DNA of 64,000 bases from NCBI RefSeq assembly GCF_024753145.1, contig NZ_JANUGU010000002.1, positions 1 through 64,000 of the forward strand, written 5' to 3'. Of the stretch, positions 8,357 through 18,865 are shown one piece after another. The notes under the pieces are model-generated. The model did no database searches, had not been told where the DNA came from, and saw only the letters and a program-made list of their open reading frames with translations. Numbering within the stretch: position 1 is the first letter of the stretch; every line of letters starts with the position of its first letter. The position numbers were made by a program, and so were the translations under genes. The stretch comes from Massilia terrae (lineage in GTDB: Bacteria; Pseudomonadota; Gammaproteobacteria; Burkholderiales; Burkholderiaceae_D).

Positions 8357-9454
8357 TCAAGCGATCGAGTCGGCCACCGCGCGCCGCTCGGAGAGCATGT
8401 ATTCACGCGATTGCATCTCAATGATACGCGAGACCGTGCGGTGGAACTCGTTCGACAGCACGCCCTTGGTATAGAGCTCGTCGGGCGGGACCTCGGCCGA
8501 CATCAGCAGCTTGACCTTGTGGTCGTAGAACACGTCGATCAGCCACGTAAAGCGGCGCGCCTCCGACGACTGCGCCGCCGACATCGCCGGCACGCCCGAC
8601 AGGATCACGGTGTGGAAGCGCGTGGCCAGTTCCAGGTAGTCGTTCTGCGAGCGCGGGCCGCCGCACAGGGTCGCGAAGTCGAACCAGATCACGCCGCCGG
8701 CGCGGCGCAATGCGCGGATCTCGCGTTCCTCGATGTGCACGCGCGAGTCTTCGTCGGCGGTGTCGGCCAGCGCCGCGTAGGCGTCGCGCAGGGCCTTGTC
8801 GGAGGCCGCGTTCAAGGGCATGTAGTAGGCCTGCACCTGCTCCAGGGTACGGTGGCGGTAGTCGATGCCGGCATCGACGTTGAGCACGTCGAGCTTTTCC
8901 TGCAGCAGCCGGATGGTGGGCATCATGCGGTCGCGGTGCAGGCCGTCCGGATACAGCGTGGAGGGCTCGTAGTTCGAGGTCATGACGAAGGTGACGCCGT
9001 TATCGAACAGCGCCTTCATCAGGTTATACAGGATCATCGCGTCGGCGATGTCGGAGACGTGGAATTCGTCGAAGCAGATCAGGCGGTACTTCCTGGCGAT
9101 GCGGCGCGCGACTTCGTCGAGCGGATCGGCCACGCCTTTGAGTTCGTCGAGCTGGCGGTGCACGCCGCGCATGAACTCGTGGAAGTGCAGGCGCGTCTTG
9201 CGCACCACCGGCACCACCGAGTAGAAGCTGTCCATCAAAAACGACTTGCCGCGCCCCACCCCGCCCCACATGTAGACGCCGCGCGGCACCTCGGGACGGT
9301 TGATCAGGCGCCGGAAGCTGGTCGAGCGCTTGGCTTTGTATGCCACCCATTCGTCGTACGCCTGCTGGAGACGGTCGACCGCGCGCTGCTGCGCGGGATC
9401 GGATGTATAACCGCGCTCTTTCAGCGCGTGCTGGTAGTACTCCTGGACGTTCAT
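8357..9454 (-). CDS. zapE: cell division protein ZapE (AFG1-like ATPase)
   Basis: The 365-residue product matches ZapE in length and motifs: Walker A GGVGRGKSFLMD (near 66), Walker B LICFDEFHVSD (near 127), a sensor region FVMTSNYEP, and the conserved C-terminal FTWLIDVFYDHKVKL. ZapE is a cytosolic ATPase that associates with the FtsZ ring during constriction. An ATG at 9454 is chosen over TTG 9460. It lies downstream of lpdA, separated by a dispersed repeat, so it may have its own promoter or read through from the odh genes, an arrangement seen in related Burkholderiales. Confidence 0.95.
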   Translation of the reverse strand: MNVQEYYQHALKERGYTSDPAQQRAVDRLQQAYDEWVAYKAKRSTSFRRLINRPEVPRGVYMWGGVGRGKSFLMDSFYSVVPVVRKTRLHFHEFMRGVHRQLDELKGVADPLDEVARRIARKYRLICFDEFHVSDIADAMILYNLMKALFDNGVTFVMTSNYEPSTLYPDGLHRDRMMPTIRLLQEKLDVLNVDAGIDYRHRTLEQVQAYYMPLNAASDKALRDAYAALADTADEDSRVHIEEREIRALRRAGGVIWFDFATLCGGPRSQNDYLELATRFHTVILSGVPAMSAAQSSEARRFTWLIDVFYDHKVKLLMSAEVPPDELYTKGVLSNEFHRTVSRIIEMQSREYMLSERRAVADSIA

Positions 9455-9501
9455 GGGCAAGGCTTTGTAATTGGGCCGACATGATCGCCGACCTCGAAAA
9501 A

Positions 9502-9587
9502 CCGTCGTCCCGGCGAAGGCCGGGACCCATACTCCGCTTCCGAATCCGGACAGTCAGCATGGGTCCCGGCCTGCGCCGGGACGACGG
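9502..9587. repeat. dispersed inverted repeat, copy 3 (paired halves)
   Basis: The left half (9502-9530, ccgtcgtcccggcg...gacccat) and right half (9559-9587, atgggtcccgg...gacgacgg) are near-perfect inverted copies separated by 28 bp. Each half is itself a small hairpin. The pair lies between the lpdA stop and the zapE start. Confidence 0.8.
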
Positions 9588-9595
9588 GGTGATGC

Positions 9596-11029
<1,434 letters not shown>

Positions 11030-11069
11030 CATTGATTCCTTGTTTTGCGTTCAGCGCCAGCAATCACCA

Positions 11070-11172
11070 CGTCGTCCCCGCGCAGGCGGGGACCCATAGA
11101 CAGCTCGAACAGTGGTGCACTCGCCGCATGCCTGCAAACTCGGCATGGGTCCCCGCCTACGCGGGGACGACG
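11070..11172. repeat. dispersed inverted repeat, copy 4 (paired halves)
   Basis: The left half (11070-11097, cgtcgtccccgcgcagg...) and right half (11145-11172) are inverted copies with 47 bp between them. The spacer begins agacagctcg, which recurs in the copy at 19421, so the family includes part of the spacer. It lies between the lpdA start and the PspC-domain gene. Confidence 0.8.
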
Positions 11173-11190
11173 GCTCTGAAGATATTGGTC

Positions 11191-11517
11191 TTATTCTTCC
11201 GGTACGAAAATCCAAAGCAGCAGGTAGATGCCGAAGCCGACGCCGAACACGCACACCGACAGCACGAACATCAGCCGCCACACCCACGACTCCACTTCCG
11301 TGGCCGCCGCGAGGCCGCCGCACACGCCGCCGATCCAGCGATCGGTGCGCGAGCGGCGCAGGCGGTTGATGTTGCTGGGCGCGGGCTGGGCTTCCTTCTC
11401 GAGGCTCGGCCCCGGTCCGGCGGACAATACCTTGGCCTTGGCCTGCTCGTACTCGGCATCCGTCAGGACGCCAGCCTCGTGCAGTTCGTGCAAACGCTTG
11501 AGTTCATCGGCGATCAT
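11191..11517 (-). CDS. PspC-domain membrane protein with SHOCT-like N-terminus
   Basis: The 108-residue product begins with a short helix pair (ADELKRLHELHEAGVLTDAEYEQAKAKVL in outline), typical of SHOCT oligomerisation motifs. The linker carries an Arg-rich stretch. A PspC domain follows (residues ~58-105: WIGGVCGGLAA, then one long hydrophobic helix pair ending LLLWIFVPEE). PspC domains sit in the inner membrane and take part in envelope-stress responses in enterobacteria; no psp genes are nearby here. The start has SD GGGAG. Its position inside the odh cluster is unusual for function but the strand is shared. Confidence 0.85.
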   Translation of the reverse strand: MIADELKRLHELHEAGVLTDAEYEQAKAKVLSAGPGPSLEKEAQPAPSNINRLRRSRTDRWIGGVCGGLAAATEVESWVWRLMFVLSVCVFGVGFGIYLLLWIFVPEE

Positions 11518-11577
11518 CGATCACTCCCAAAACAGTCGGTCGGCACGCGCCGCACGGCAGGCCAGCGCGCTTGTGGA

Positions 11578-12816
11578 TTACAGGTCGAGCAGCAGGCGGG
11601 CCGGATCTTCCAGCGCTTCCTTCATCGCGACCAGGCCCAGCACGGCTTCGCGGCCGTCGATGATGCGGTGGTCGTAGGACATCGCCAGGTAGTTCATCGG
11701 ACGGATCACGATCTCGCCGTTCTCGACGACAGCGCGGTCCTTGGTGGCGTGGATGCCCAGGATCGCCGACTGCGGCGGGTTGATGATCGGGGTCGACAGC
11801 ATCGAGCCGAACACGCCGCCGTTCGAGATCGAGAAGGTGCCGCCGGACAGGTCGTCCAGGGTCAGCTTGCCGTCCTTGGCCTTGGCGCCGAATTCACCGA
11901 TCTTCTTCTCGATGTCGGCGATCGACAGCTGGTCGGCGTCGCGCAGGATCGGCACCACCAGGCCACGCGGCGAACCGACCGCGATACCGATGTCGAAGTA
12001 GCCGTGGTAGATGATGTCGTTGCCGTCGACCGAGGCGTTCAGGATCGGGTACTTCTTCAGCGCGGCCACCGCGGCCTTGACGAAGAAGGACATGAAGCCC
12101 AGCTTGACGCCGTGCTCTTTCTCGAACTTGTCCTTGTACTTGTTGCGCAGGTCCATGACCGGCTTCATGTTCACTTCATTGAACGTGGTCAGGATCGCGT
12201 TGGTCGACTGCGACTGCAGCAGGCGCTCGGCGATACGGGCGCGCAGGCGGCTCATCGGCACGCGCTCTTCCGGACGGTCGCCCAGGTTGGCGGCCGACGG
12301 TGCAGCCACTTGCTGCAGGGCCGGCTTAGCGGCCGGGGCCGGGGCGGCGGCCGGCTTGGAAGCGACGGCGGCCAGGGCATCGCCCTTGGTCACGCGGCCA
12401 TCGCGGCCGGTGCCGGCCACTTGCGCTGCGTTCATGGCGTTGTCGGCCAGGATCTTGGCGGCGGCCGGCATGGCCACGCCTGCCTTGGATGCCGATTCGG
12501 CGGCGGCCGGTGCGGCTTCAGGCGCTGCCTGGACCGGGGCCGCTGCCACTTGCTGCGGGCTGGTCTGGGCCGATGCCTCGGTGTCGATGATCGCGATGGT
12601 CTCGCCCGCGACGACGGTGGCGCCGTCGCCCTTGATGATCTGGACGATCACGCCGGCCGACGGGGCCGGCAGCTCGAGCACGACCTTGTCGGTCTCGATG
12701 TCGATCATGTTTTCATCGCGCGTGACAGCCTCGCCGACTTTCTTGTGCCAGGCCAGCAGGGTCGCCTCTGCAACCGACTCCGACAGCTGGGGGACCTTGA
12801 CTTCAACTTGTGCCAT
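11578..12816 (-). CDS. odhB: 2-oxoglutarate dehydrogenase E2, dihydrolipoyl succinyltransferase
   Basis: The 412-residue product has a single lipoyl domain (residues 1-78, lipoylated Lys in ETDKVVLE), a long Ala/Pro linker, a peripheral-subunit-binding domain (~110-150, including [12 protein letters not shown]), and the acyltransferase core with catalytic [12 protein letters not shown] near residue 383. It transfers the succinyl group from E1-bound TPP to CoA. It sits 81 bp downstream of odhA on the same strand. The gene order odhA-odhB-(pspC)-lpdA fits a single operon. Confidence 0.97.
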   Translation of the reverse strand: MAQVEVKVPQLSESVAEATLLAWHKKVGEAVTRDENMIDIETDKVVLELPAPSAGVIVQIIKGDGATVVAGETIAIIDTEASAQTSPQQVAAAPVQAAPEAAPAAAESASKAGVAMPAAAKILADNAMNAAQVAGTGRDGRVTKGDALAAVASKPAAAPAPAAKPALQQVAAPSAANLGDRPEERVPMSRLRARIAERLLQSQSTNAILTTFNEVNMKPVMDLRNKYKDKFEKEHGVKLGFMSFFVKAAVAALKKYPILNASVDGNDIIYHGYFDIGIAVGSPRGLVVPILRDADQLSIADIEKKIGEFGAKAKDGKLTLDDLSGGTFSISNGGVFGSMLSTPIINPPQSAILGIHATKDRAVVENGEIVIRPMNYLAMSYDHRIIDGREAVLGLVAMKEALEDPARLLLDL

Positions 12817-12897
12817 TTGTAACTCCGTAAATTATTCTTTAGCGCGTCGCGCTGTGATCTGCATTGCGCCGCACACGGGGTACGGCGCATCCTGGGC

Positions 12898-15753
12898 TTA
12901 CTTGGTCAGAACAAAACCCTTGACCTTCGCGAACGCGGTCTCCAGCAGTTCCTTCTGCTGCGCGACGTGCTTGTCGCTGTAGCCGACTGCCGGCGCCGCC
13001 GATGCCGGACGGCCGGCGTAGGACAGGCGCTGGCCCGACTCCATGCTCTCGAAGACGTTGTGCTGGATCTGGAACCACGGACCCTGGTTCTGCGGCTCGT
13101 CCTGCGCCCACACGACATCGGTCGCGTTCGGGAACTTCTTCAGTTCGGCCGAGAACGACTTGTGCGGGAACGGGTACATCTGCTCGACGCGGATGATGGC
13201 CACGTCGTTTGCATTGCGGGTCTTGCGGGTGTTGACCAGGTCGTAGTAGACCTTGCCCGAGCAGGCGATCACGCGCTTCACCTTCGACGCGTCGATCTTC
13301 TCGTCCACTTCGCCGATCACGGTCTGGAAGCCGCCCTTGGCCAGTTCGCCCAGTGCCGAGCCGGCGTCCTTGTTACGCAGCAGCGACTTCGGGGTGAAGA
13401 TGATCAGCGGCTTGCGGAACTGGCGCACCATCTGGCGACGCAGCAGGTGGAAGATCTGCGCAGCGGTGGTCGGCTGCACGACTTGCATATTGTTGTCGGC
13501 GGAGAGCTGCAGGAAACGCTCGATGCGTGCCGAGGAGTGCTCCGGCCCCTGGCCTTCGTAGCCGTGCGGGAGCATCATCACCAGGCCCGAGGCGCGGCCC
13601 CACTTGACTTCACCCGAGGCGATGAACTGGTCGATGACGACCTGCGCGCCGTTGGCGAAGTCGCCGAACTGGCCTTCCCAGATGGTCAGGGTGTTCGGCT
13701 CGGCGGTCGAGTAGCCGTATTCGAAGCCCAGCACCGCCTCTTCCGACAGCACGGAGTCGATGACGGTGAACGGCGCCTGGTTGTCGGACACGTTCTGCAG
13801 CGGCACGTAGGTGCCTGCATCCCACTTCTCGCGGTTCTGGTCGTGCAGCACGGCGTGGCGGTGCACGAAGGTGCCGCGGCCGGCGTCCTGGCCCGACAGG
13901 CGGATCGCGTAGCCCGAGGCCACCAGCGATGCGTAGGCCAGGTGTTCGCCCATGCCCCAGTCGAGGTTCATCTCGCCGCGGCCCATGGTGGCGCGGTCGG
14001 CCAGCACTTTCTCGACCAGCGAGTGCAGCTTGAAGTTTTCCGGCACGGTGGTGATGCGCTGGGCCAGGCGTTTCAGCTCGGTCATCGGCACCGCGGTGTC
14101 GGCGGCGTCGGTCCACTTCTTGCCCAGGAACGGCGCCCAGTCGACGGCGTACTTGTTCTTGAAGTCGGTCAGCACCGGATCATTGGTGTGCTTGCCGGCG
14201 TCCATGGCGTCGCGGAAGCCGGCGACCATGGCGTCGGCGAAGTCCGCTTGAATAGTGCCTTGCGTGGCCAGCTTGTCCGCGTACAGCTTGCGGGTGCCCG
14301 GGTGCTTGGCGATCTTCTTGTACATCAGCGGCTGGGTCAGGGCCGGGGTGTCCTGCTCGTTGTGGCCCAGCTTGCGGTAGCAGACGATGTCGACCACGAT
14401 GTCCTTGCCGAATTCGGCACGGTAGTCCATCGAGATCTGCGAGGCCAGCACCACGGCCTCCGGGTCGTCGGCGTTCACGTGCAGGACCGGCGCCTCGATC
14501 ATCTTGACGACGTCGGTGCAGTACAGGGTCGAGCGGGTGTCGCGCGGGTCGGAGGTGGTGAAGCCGATCTGGTTGTTGATGACCAGGTGGACGGTGCCGC
14601 CGGTGCCGTAGCCACGGGTCTGCGCCAGGTTCAGGGTTTCCATCACGACGCCCTGGCCGGCGAACGCGGCGTCGCCGTGCACCAGGATCGGCAGCACCTG
14701 CTTGCCGTGCGGGTCGCCGCGGCGGTCCATGCGCGCCTTGACCGAACCTTCGACGACCGGGTTGACGATCTCGAGGTGGGACGGATTGAAAGCCAGCGAC
14801 AGGTGCACCGGGCCGCCGGTGGTGGTGATGTCGCTCGAGAAGCCCTGGTGGTACTTGACGTCGCCCGACGGCAGGTCGTCGGCGTGCTTGCCTTCGAATT
14901 CCTCGAACAGCTCGGCCGGCGATTTGCCCAGGGTGTTGACCAGCACGTTCAGGCGGCCGCGGTGGGCCATGCCGATCACGATCTCCTGAACGCCTTGTTC
15001 ACCGGCGCGCTGGATCACTTCATCCATCGACGCGATGAAGGATTCGCCGCCTTCGAGCGAGAAGCGCTTGGCGCCGACATAGCGGGTGTGGAGGTAGCGC
15101 TCCAGGCCTTCGGCCGCGGTCAGGCGCTCGAGGATGTGCTTTTTCTTTTCGGCGCTGAAGGTCGGGGTCGAGCGGATCGACTCGAGCTTCTCCTGCAGCC
15201 AGCGCTTTTCGGTCTGGTCGGTCACGTACATGAACTCGGCACCGAGGGAGCGGCAGTAGGTATCGCGCAGCATGTTCAGCAGGTCGCGCAGCGAAGCGCT
15301 TTCCTGGCCGAAGTAGGTGTTGCTGATGTTGAACACGGTGTCGAGGTCGGCTTCGGTAAAGCCGTAGAACGACGGTTCGAGTTCAGGAATGGGGGGACGC
15401 TCGGTGCGCTGCAGCGGGTCCAGGTTGGCCCAGCGCACACCGACGTTGCGGTAAGCTGCGATCAGCTGGGTGACGGCGACGGCCTTGCGGGCGGTCTCCG
15501 GATCGGCGCCGGCGGTGACGGTGCGGATCGGGCCGTGCTTGGCGCGCTCGGCGAAGGAGGCGATCACCGACGAGTGGTCGACGTCCGGACGGCTGGAACC
15601 GTCGACGGCCGGGACGTGCTGCATGGCGTCGAAATAAGCACGCCAGTTGTCGGGGACGGAGCCTGGGTTATTCAGATAGGCTTCGTACAACTCTTCCACG
15701 TACGGCGCATTACCGCCGAACAGGTACGAGTTGGCTTCGTATTGCTGCTTCAT
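12898..15753 (-). CDS. odhA: 2-oxoglutarate dehydrogenase E1, thiamine-dependent
   Basis: The 951-residue product matches E1o. The N-terminal segment (SYLFGGNAPYVEELYEAYL) binds E2. The TPP core includes GMAHRGRLNVLVNTLGK (~260) and a conserved HGDAAFAGQGVV near 370. The C-terminal transketolase-like domain includes LPHGYEGQGPEHSSAR near 720. It decarboxylates 2-oxoglutarate in the TCA cycle. ATG 15753 follows GAAAGGTGAGC. A 358-bp intergenic region upstream separates it from a divergent histidine kinase gene and should hold its promoter. Confidence 0.97.
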   Translation of the reverse strand: MKQQYEANSYLFGGNAPYVEELYEAYLNNPGSVPDNWRAYFDAMQHVPAVDGSSRPDVDHSSVIASFAERAKHGPIRTVTAGADPETARKAVAVTQLIAAYRNVGVRWANLDPLQRTERPPIPELEPSFYGFTEADLDTVFNISNTYFGQESASLRDLLNMLRDTYCRSLGAEFMYVTDQTEKRWLQEKLESIRSTPTFSAEKKKHILERLTAAEGLERYLHTRYVGAKRFSLEGGESFIASMDEVIQRAGEQGVQEIVIGMAHRGRLNVLVNTLGKSPAELFEEFEGKHADDLPSGDVKYHQGFSSDITTTGGPVHLSLAFNPSHLEIVNPVVEGSVKARMDRRGDPHGKQVLPILVHGDAAFAGQGVVMETLNLAQTRGYGTGGTVHLVINNQIGFTTSDPRDTRSTLYCTDVVKMIEAPVLHVNADDPEAVVLASQISMDYRAEFGKDIVVDIVCYRKLGHNEQDTPALTQPLMYKKIAKHPGTRKLYADKLATQGTIQADFADAMVAGFRDAMDAGKHTNDPVLTDFKNKYAVDWAPFLGKKWTDAADTAVPMTELKRLAQRITTVPENFKLHSLVEKVLADRATMGRGEMNLDWGMGEHLAYASLVASGYAIRLSGQDAGRGTFVHRHAVLHDQNREKWDAGTYVPLQNVSDNQAPFTVIDSVLSEEAVLGFEYGYSTAEPNTLTIWEGQFGDFANGAQVVIDQFIASGEVKWGRASGLVMMLPHGYEGQGPEHSSARIERFLQLSADNNMQVVQPTTAAQIFHLLRRQMVRQFRKPLIIFTPKSLLRNKDAGSALGELAKGGFQTVIGEVDEKIDASKVKRVIACSGKVYYDLVNTRKTRNANDVAIIRVEQMYPFPHKSFSAELKKFPNATDVVWAQDEPQNQGPWFQIQHNVFESMESGQRLSYAGRPASAAPAVGYSDKHVAQQKELLETAFAKVKGFVLTK

Positions 15754-16111
15754 TCTTGCTCACCTTTCTTCGCGTTTCGCGATTGTGGCGGGTTAATTCA
15801 ACCTTCCGCGACACGGCCTGACCGGTTAGCGGATCGCACTTACTACATCAAGTTGTGGGGAAGGACTAAAAACTACAGAATCCGGGTGCTTGGGAAAGCT
15901 GCTCAGAATAGCACGCGACATTGTATCGCAACATCCCACAGTGCGGAAAAATGCCTATGTTTCAGCGCTTTCGCCACGCTGCAATACGCGGGAAAACCGA
16001 ATTTTCCACGCCCTGATGAGCCGGACGGTTACCGGAATCCGTATAAAGTTTCTCTACCGCCACGATTGTCTTGCAATTACACTCACAGTTTTCTAGCTGG
16101 ACATTACCATT
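15754..16111. other. 358-bp intergenic region between odhA and the sensor kinase
   Basis: This region separates divergent genes and must hold both promoters. Its G+C is visibly lower than the flanks, with AT-rich patches around 15851-15875 and 16040-16095. I see no convincing palindrome, RNA gene or complete -35/-10 pair, and no coding frame with family resemblance. Confidence 0.5.
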
Positions 16112-17629
16112 TTGCGCTTTTCGATCGGCCACCGCCTGTTCCTGTCGGTTTTGCTCGCGATCCTCGTGGTGGCGGCGGCCGCCATCGCCCTCATGCGCCA
16201 CAAGGTGATGGGCAGCTTCTCGGAGTACGCGGTCCAGATCGAGCTGGATCGGCTGGAGGAATTGTCGCAAGACCTGGCGCGCGGCTACGGGAAGCAAGGC
16301 TCGTGGGACTTCCTCCCGACCGGCGATTTCGCGCGCCAGCGCTTCATCGCGGCCGAGATGCGGCGCCTGCAGGGGGCGCGCGCGCAATCGACGGGCATCA
16401 CGGCGCCGCCCGCTCCTCCCGCGCCACCTGCGCCGCCCGCCCCGCCGGCGCCGGCGCCCGCCAATCCGCTTGCCGTGCCGCCCCTGCCCGCGCTGCCGGT
16501 GCCGCCGGCGCCGCCGGTCCCCGGAGCCGGGATCGACCAGCTCGGGCTGCAGGACCGGGTAACGCTGCTGGACGCCTCCGGCCGCTACCTTGCGGGCCGC
16601 AAGCAGGGCGCCGAGCCGGGCGCGCAACGTCCGCTGGAATGGGCCGGCAAAGTGGTCGGCTACCTGCGCGTGGCGCGCGTGATGCGGCCCAGCGACGCGC
16701 TGGCCGCCGCCTTCCTCGGCGAGCTGAAATCGAGCCTGTGGGGGATCATCGCCGCCAGCGTCGCGCTGTCGGCGCTGGCGGCGGTGGCGCTGGCGGCGCA
16801 CTTCCGCAAGCCGATCCGCGGCCTGGCCGACGGCGCGCAAGCGCTGGCCGAGGGCCGCTTCGACACGCGCCTGCCGGTCACGCGCAGCGACGAGCTGGGC
16901 GAGCTGGCGCACAGCTTCAACCGCCTGGCCGAACGGCTGGGCGCGGCCGAAACCTCGCGCCGCCAGTGGGTGGCGGACACCTCGCACGAACTGCGCACGC
17001 CGCTGGCCGTGCTGCGCGCCCAGCTGGAAGCGATCGAGGACGGCGTGCGCAGCGCCGACCCGGCCACCGTGGCGGCGATGCTGCGCCAGGTGCTCGCGCT
17101 GAATAAGCTGATCGACCAGCTGTACGCGCTGGCCCGGGCCGACGTCGGCGCGCTGGATTGCCAGCGCCAGCCAATCGATGTGTGGGCGCTGGCGCGCGAG
17201 AGCGCGAGCGCGTTCGCGGAGCGCCTTGCCGCGGCCGGGCTGGCGTTCGACATCGGGCCGGTGCCTGCGCCATGCACCGTGATGGGCGATCCGGACCGTT
17301 TGCGGCAGGTGTTCGGCAACCTGTTCGAAAACGCCCTGCGCTACACCACGCTCGGCGGCCGCGTCGTGCTGTCGGGCGCGCTGGCGGACGGCGCCTTGCA
17401 GCTCGTGCTCGAAGACAGTGCACCAGGCGTGCCGGACGACGCGCTCGACCGGCTGTCGGAACGCTTCTACCGCGTCGATGCGTCGCGCAGCCGCACCAGC
17501 GGCGGTGCGGGCCTCGGCCTCGCACTGTGCCAGCGGATCATGGATGCCCACGGCGCTACCCTCGCCTTCAGCCATTCGCCGCTGGGCGGGCTGCGCGTCA
17601 CCCTCGCCTTCCCGTTGGCAGCGGCATGA
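16112..17629 (+). CDS. sensor histidine kinase with proline-rich periplasmic segment (BaeS-like)
   Basis: The 505-residue product has TM1 (~8-28), a periplasmic region (~30-205), TM2 (~207-229), HAMP (~230-283), and a DHp domain with phosphoacceptor His292 (DTSHELRTPLAV). The ATPase domain has N (LFENALRYT), G1 and G2 boxes (GGAGLGLALC). The periplasmic part contains an Ala-Pro-Pro tract (~98-115) and a second Pro-rich stretch to 138, unusual in a sensor loop. The start is TTG: an in-frame TAG lies 18 bp upstream and a later Met would lose TM1. The stop overlaps the regulator start (ATGA). The signal is unknown. Confidence 0.9.
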   Translation: MRFSIGHRLFLSVLLAILVVAAAAIALMRHKVMGSFSEYAVQIELDRLEELSQDLARGYGKQGSWDFLPTGDFARQRFIAAEMRRLQGARAQSTGITAPPAPPAPPAPPAPPAPAPANPLAVPPLPALPVPPAPPVPGAGIDQLGLQDRVTLLDASGRYLAGRKQGAEPGAQRPLEWAGKVVGYLRVARVMRPSDALAAAFLGELKSSLWGIIAASVALSALAAVALAAHFRKPIRGLADGAQALAEGRFDTRLPVTRSDELGELAHSFNRLAERLGAAETSRRQWVADTSHELRTPLAVLRAQLEAIEDGVRSADPATVAAMLRQVLALNKLIDQLYALARADVGALDCQRQPIDVWALARESASAFAERLAAAGLAFDIGPVPAPCTVMGDPDRLRQVFGNLFENALRYTTLGGRVVLSGALADGALQLVLEDSAPGVPDDALDRLSERFYRVDASRSRTSGGAGLGLALCQRIMDAHGATLAFSHSPLGGLRVTLAFPLAAA

Positions 17630-18282
17630 GCCTGCAACTGTTCATCGTCGAGGACGAGCCGGAACTGGCGGCGCTGGTGGCCGACTATGCGCGCGCCTCC
17701 GGCTACGCGCCGGTGCTGTTCGACGATGGCGCCGCCGCGCTGGAGGCGCTGCGCACGTCCACGCCGGCGCTGGTGGTGCTGGACCTGATGCTGCCTGGCC
17801 TCGACGGCCTGTCGCTGTGCCGCGCGCTGCGCGCATTCTCGGACGTGCCGGTGGTGATGGTCACCGCGCGGGTGGAAGAGATCGACCGCCTGCTCGGACT
17901 GGAGGCCGGCGCCGACGACTACCTGTGCAAACCCTTCAGCCCGCGCGAGCTGATGGCGCGCATCAAGGCGATCCTGCGGCGCAGCGGGCATGGCGCGCGT
18001 CCGCTCGCGATCGACGAGGCGGCGCGCCGCGTCGCGATCCACGGCAAGCCGCTCGACCTCACGCCCAGCGAATTCGCGCTGCTGGCGGCACTGGCGCGGC
18101 GGCCGGGCCAGGTGTTCTCGCGCGCCCAGCTGCTCGACCTGGCCTTTCATGACAGCCTGGATGTCACCGACCGCGCGATCGACAGCCACGTCAAGAACCT
18201 GCGGCGCAAGATCGCGGCGGTGGCGCCGGAGCTGGAGCCGATCCATTCGATCTACGGGCTGGGTTACCGCTTCGACCTCTAG
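17626..18282 (+). CDS. OmpR-family response regulator (BaeR-like)
   Basis: The 218-residue product has a receiver domain (phospho-acceptor Asp in VVLDLMLPGLDG near 50, Thr in MVTARV, Lys in DDYLCKPFSPREL) and a C-terminal winged helix (~125-218) ending IHSIYGLGYRFDL. It overlaps the kinase gene by 4 bp, so the two are translated together. It probably activates the downstream proline-repeat gene, which starts 88 bp further on, but I see no clear tandem binding repeats. Confidence 0.93.
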   Translation: MSLQLFIVEDEPELAALVADYARASGYAPVLFDDGAAALEALRTSTPALVVLDLMLPGLDGLSLCRALRAFSDVPVVMVTARVEEIDRLLGLEAGADDYLCKPFSPRELMARIKAILRRSGHGARPLAIDEAARRVAIHGKPLDLTPSEFALLAALARRPGQVFSRAQLLDLAFHDSLDVTDRAIDSHVKNLRRKIAAVAPELEPIHSIYGLGYRFDL

Positions 18283-18369
18283 CGTCTTCATTTTTCCTCC
18301 ACATTTGGCAGGCACGATGGTCTTCATCGGCGCCTGATGGCAGCGCGCCGGCACATGAGGAGAACGAAC

Positions 18370-18807
18370 ATGAAGAAGATCGCATCGCTCGCACTGATGA
18401 CGGTACTGCTGGCTGCGGCCGGCGCCAGCTCGGCCACGGTGGACGTCACCTGCAACGTCAAGCACGGCAAGTGCGAAGCCCCGCCGGCTCCGCCTGCGCC
18501 TCCCGCACCACCGGCCCCGCCGGCTCCGCCCGCCCCGCCGCCCCCGTCCTTGCATGATGACGACGGCGCGGCCAGGCTGCCGCGGATGCCGCACATGCCG
18601 CATATGCCGGCCATGCCCGCGATCCCGGCGCCGCCACCGCCGCCGAAGGTGCCTGACGTGCCGGCCGCTGCCCATGCGGCCTGCGCCGGCAAGGCCGAAG
18701 GCGCCGAGGTCACGTACACGATTCGCGAGGGCGAGTGGATGCGCGGCGTGTGCGAGCGCGACGGCGCGCAGATGGCCTTCATGATGCGGCGCTATCACGC
18801 GGATTGA
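18370..18807 (+). CDS. secreted protein with Ala-Pro-Pro repeat, unknown function
   Basis: The 145-residue product has a Sec signal peptide (1-22, MKKIASLALMTVLLAAAGASS) and a CNVKHGKC pair of cysteines at 28-35. An (APP)n tract spans 37-59, followed by a Met/Pro/His segment (PRMPHMPHMPAMPAIP) and a C-terminal domain (~104-145) with two more cysteines. The start follows AGGAGAACGAAC. It lies just downstream of the kinase-regulator pair, whose sensor loop carries the same APP tract. The His/Met-rich stretch could bind metal, which is a guess. I do not recognise the C-terminal domain. Confidence 0.8.
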   Translation: MKKIASLALMTVLLAAAGASSATVDVTCNVKHGKCEAPPAPPAPPAPPAPPAPPAPPPPSLHDDDGAARLPRMPHMPHMPAMPAIPAPPPPPKVPDVPAAAHAACAGKAEGAEVTYTIREGEWMRGVCERDGAQMAFMMRRYHAD

Positions 18808-18842
18808 GTTGGAGCGCGCGGGGGACGGCATCGACTTTCGCA

Positions 18843-18862
18843 CCTAGATCATTTATTCTAGG
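18843..18862. promoter_or_regulatory. inverted repeat, candidate BlaI-type operator
   Basis: cctaga (18843-18848) and tctagg (18857-18862) are perfect inverted arms with an 8-nt AT-rich spacer, ending 3 bp before the regulator's ATG. Autorepression from a site over the start region is typical of BlaI/MecI proteins. The arm sequence differs from the usual TACA/TGTA core. Confidence 0.5.
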
Positions 18863-18865
18863 GCC

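Noticed and set aside
12967..17106. A very long plus-strand open frame antisense to odhA and running into the kinase gene
   Set aside because: High G+C gives long open frames opposite real genes. Its sequence is Arg/Val/Gly/His-rich with no family resemblance, while odhA and the kinase have clear motifs.
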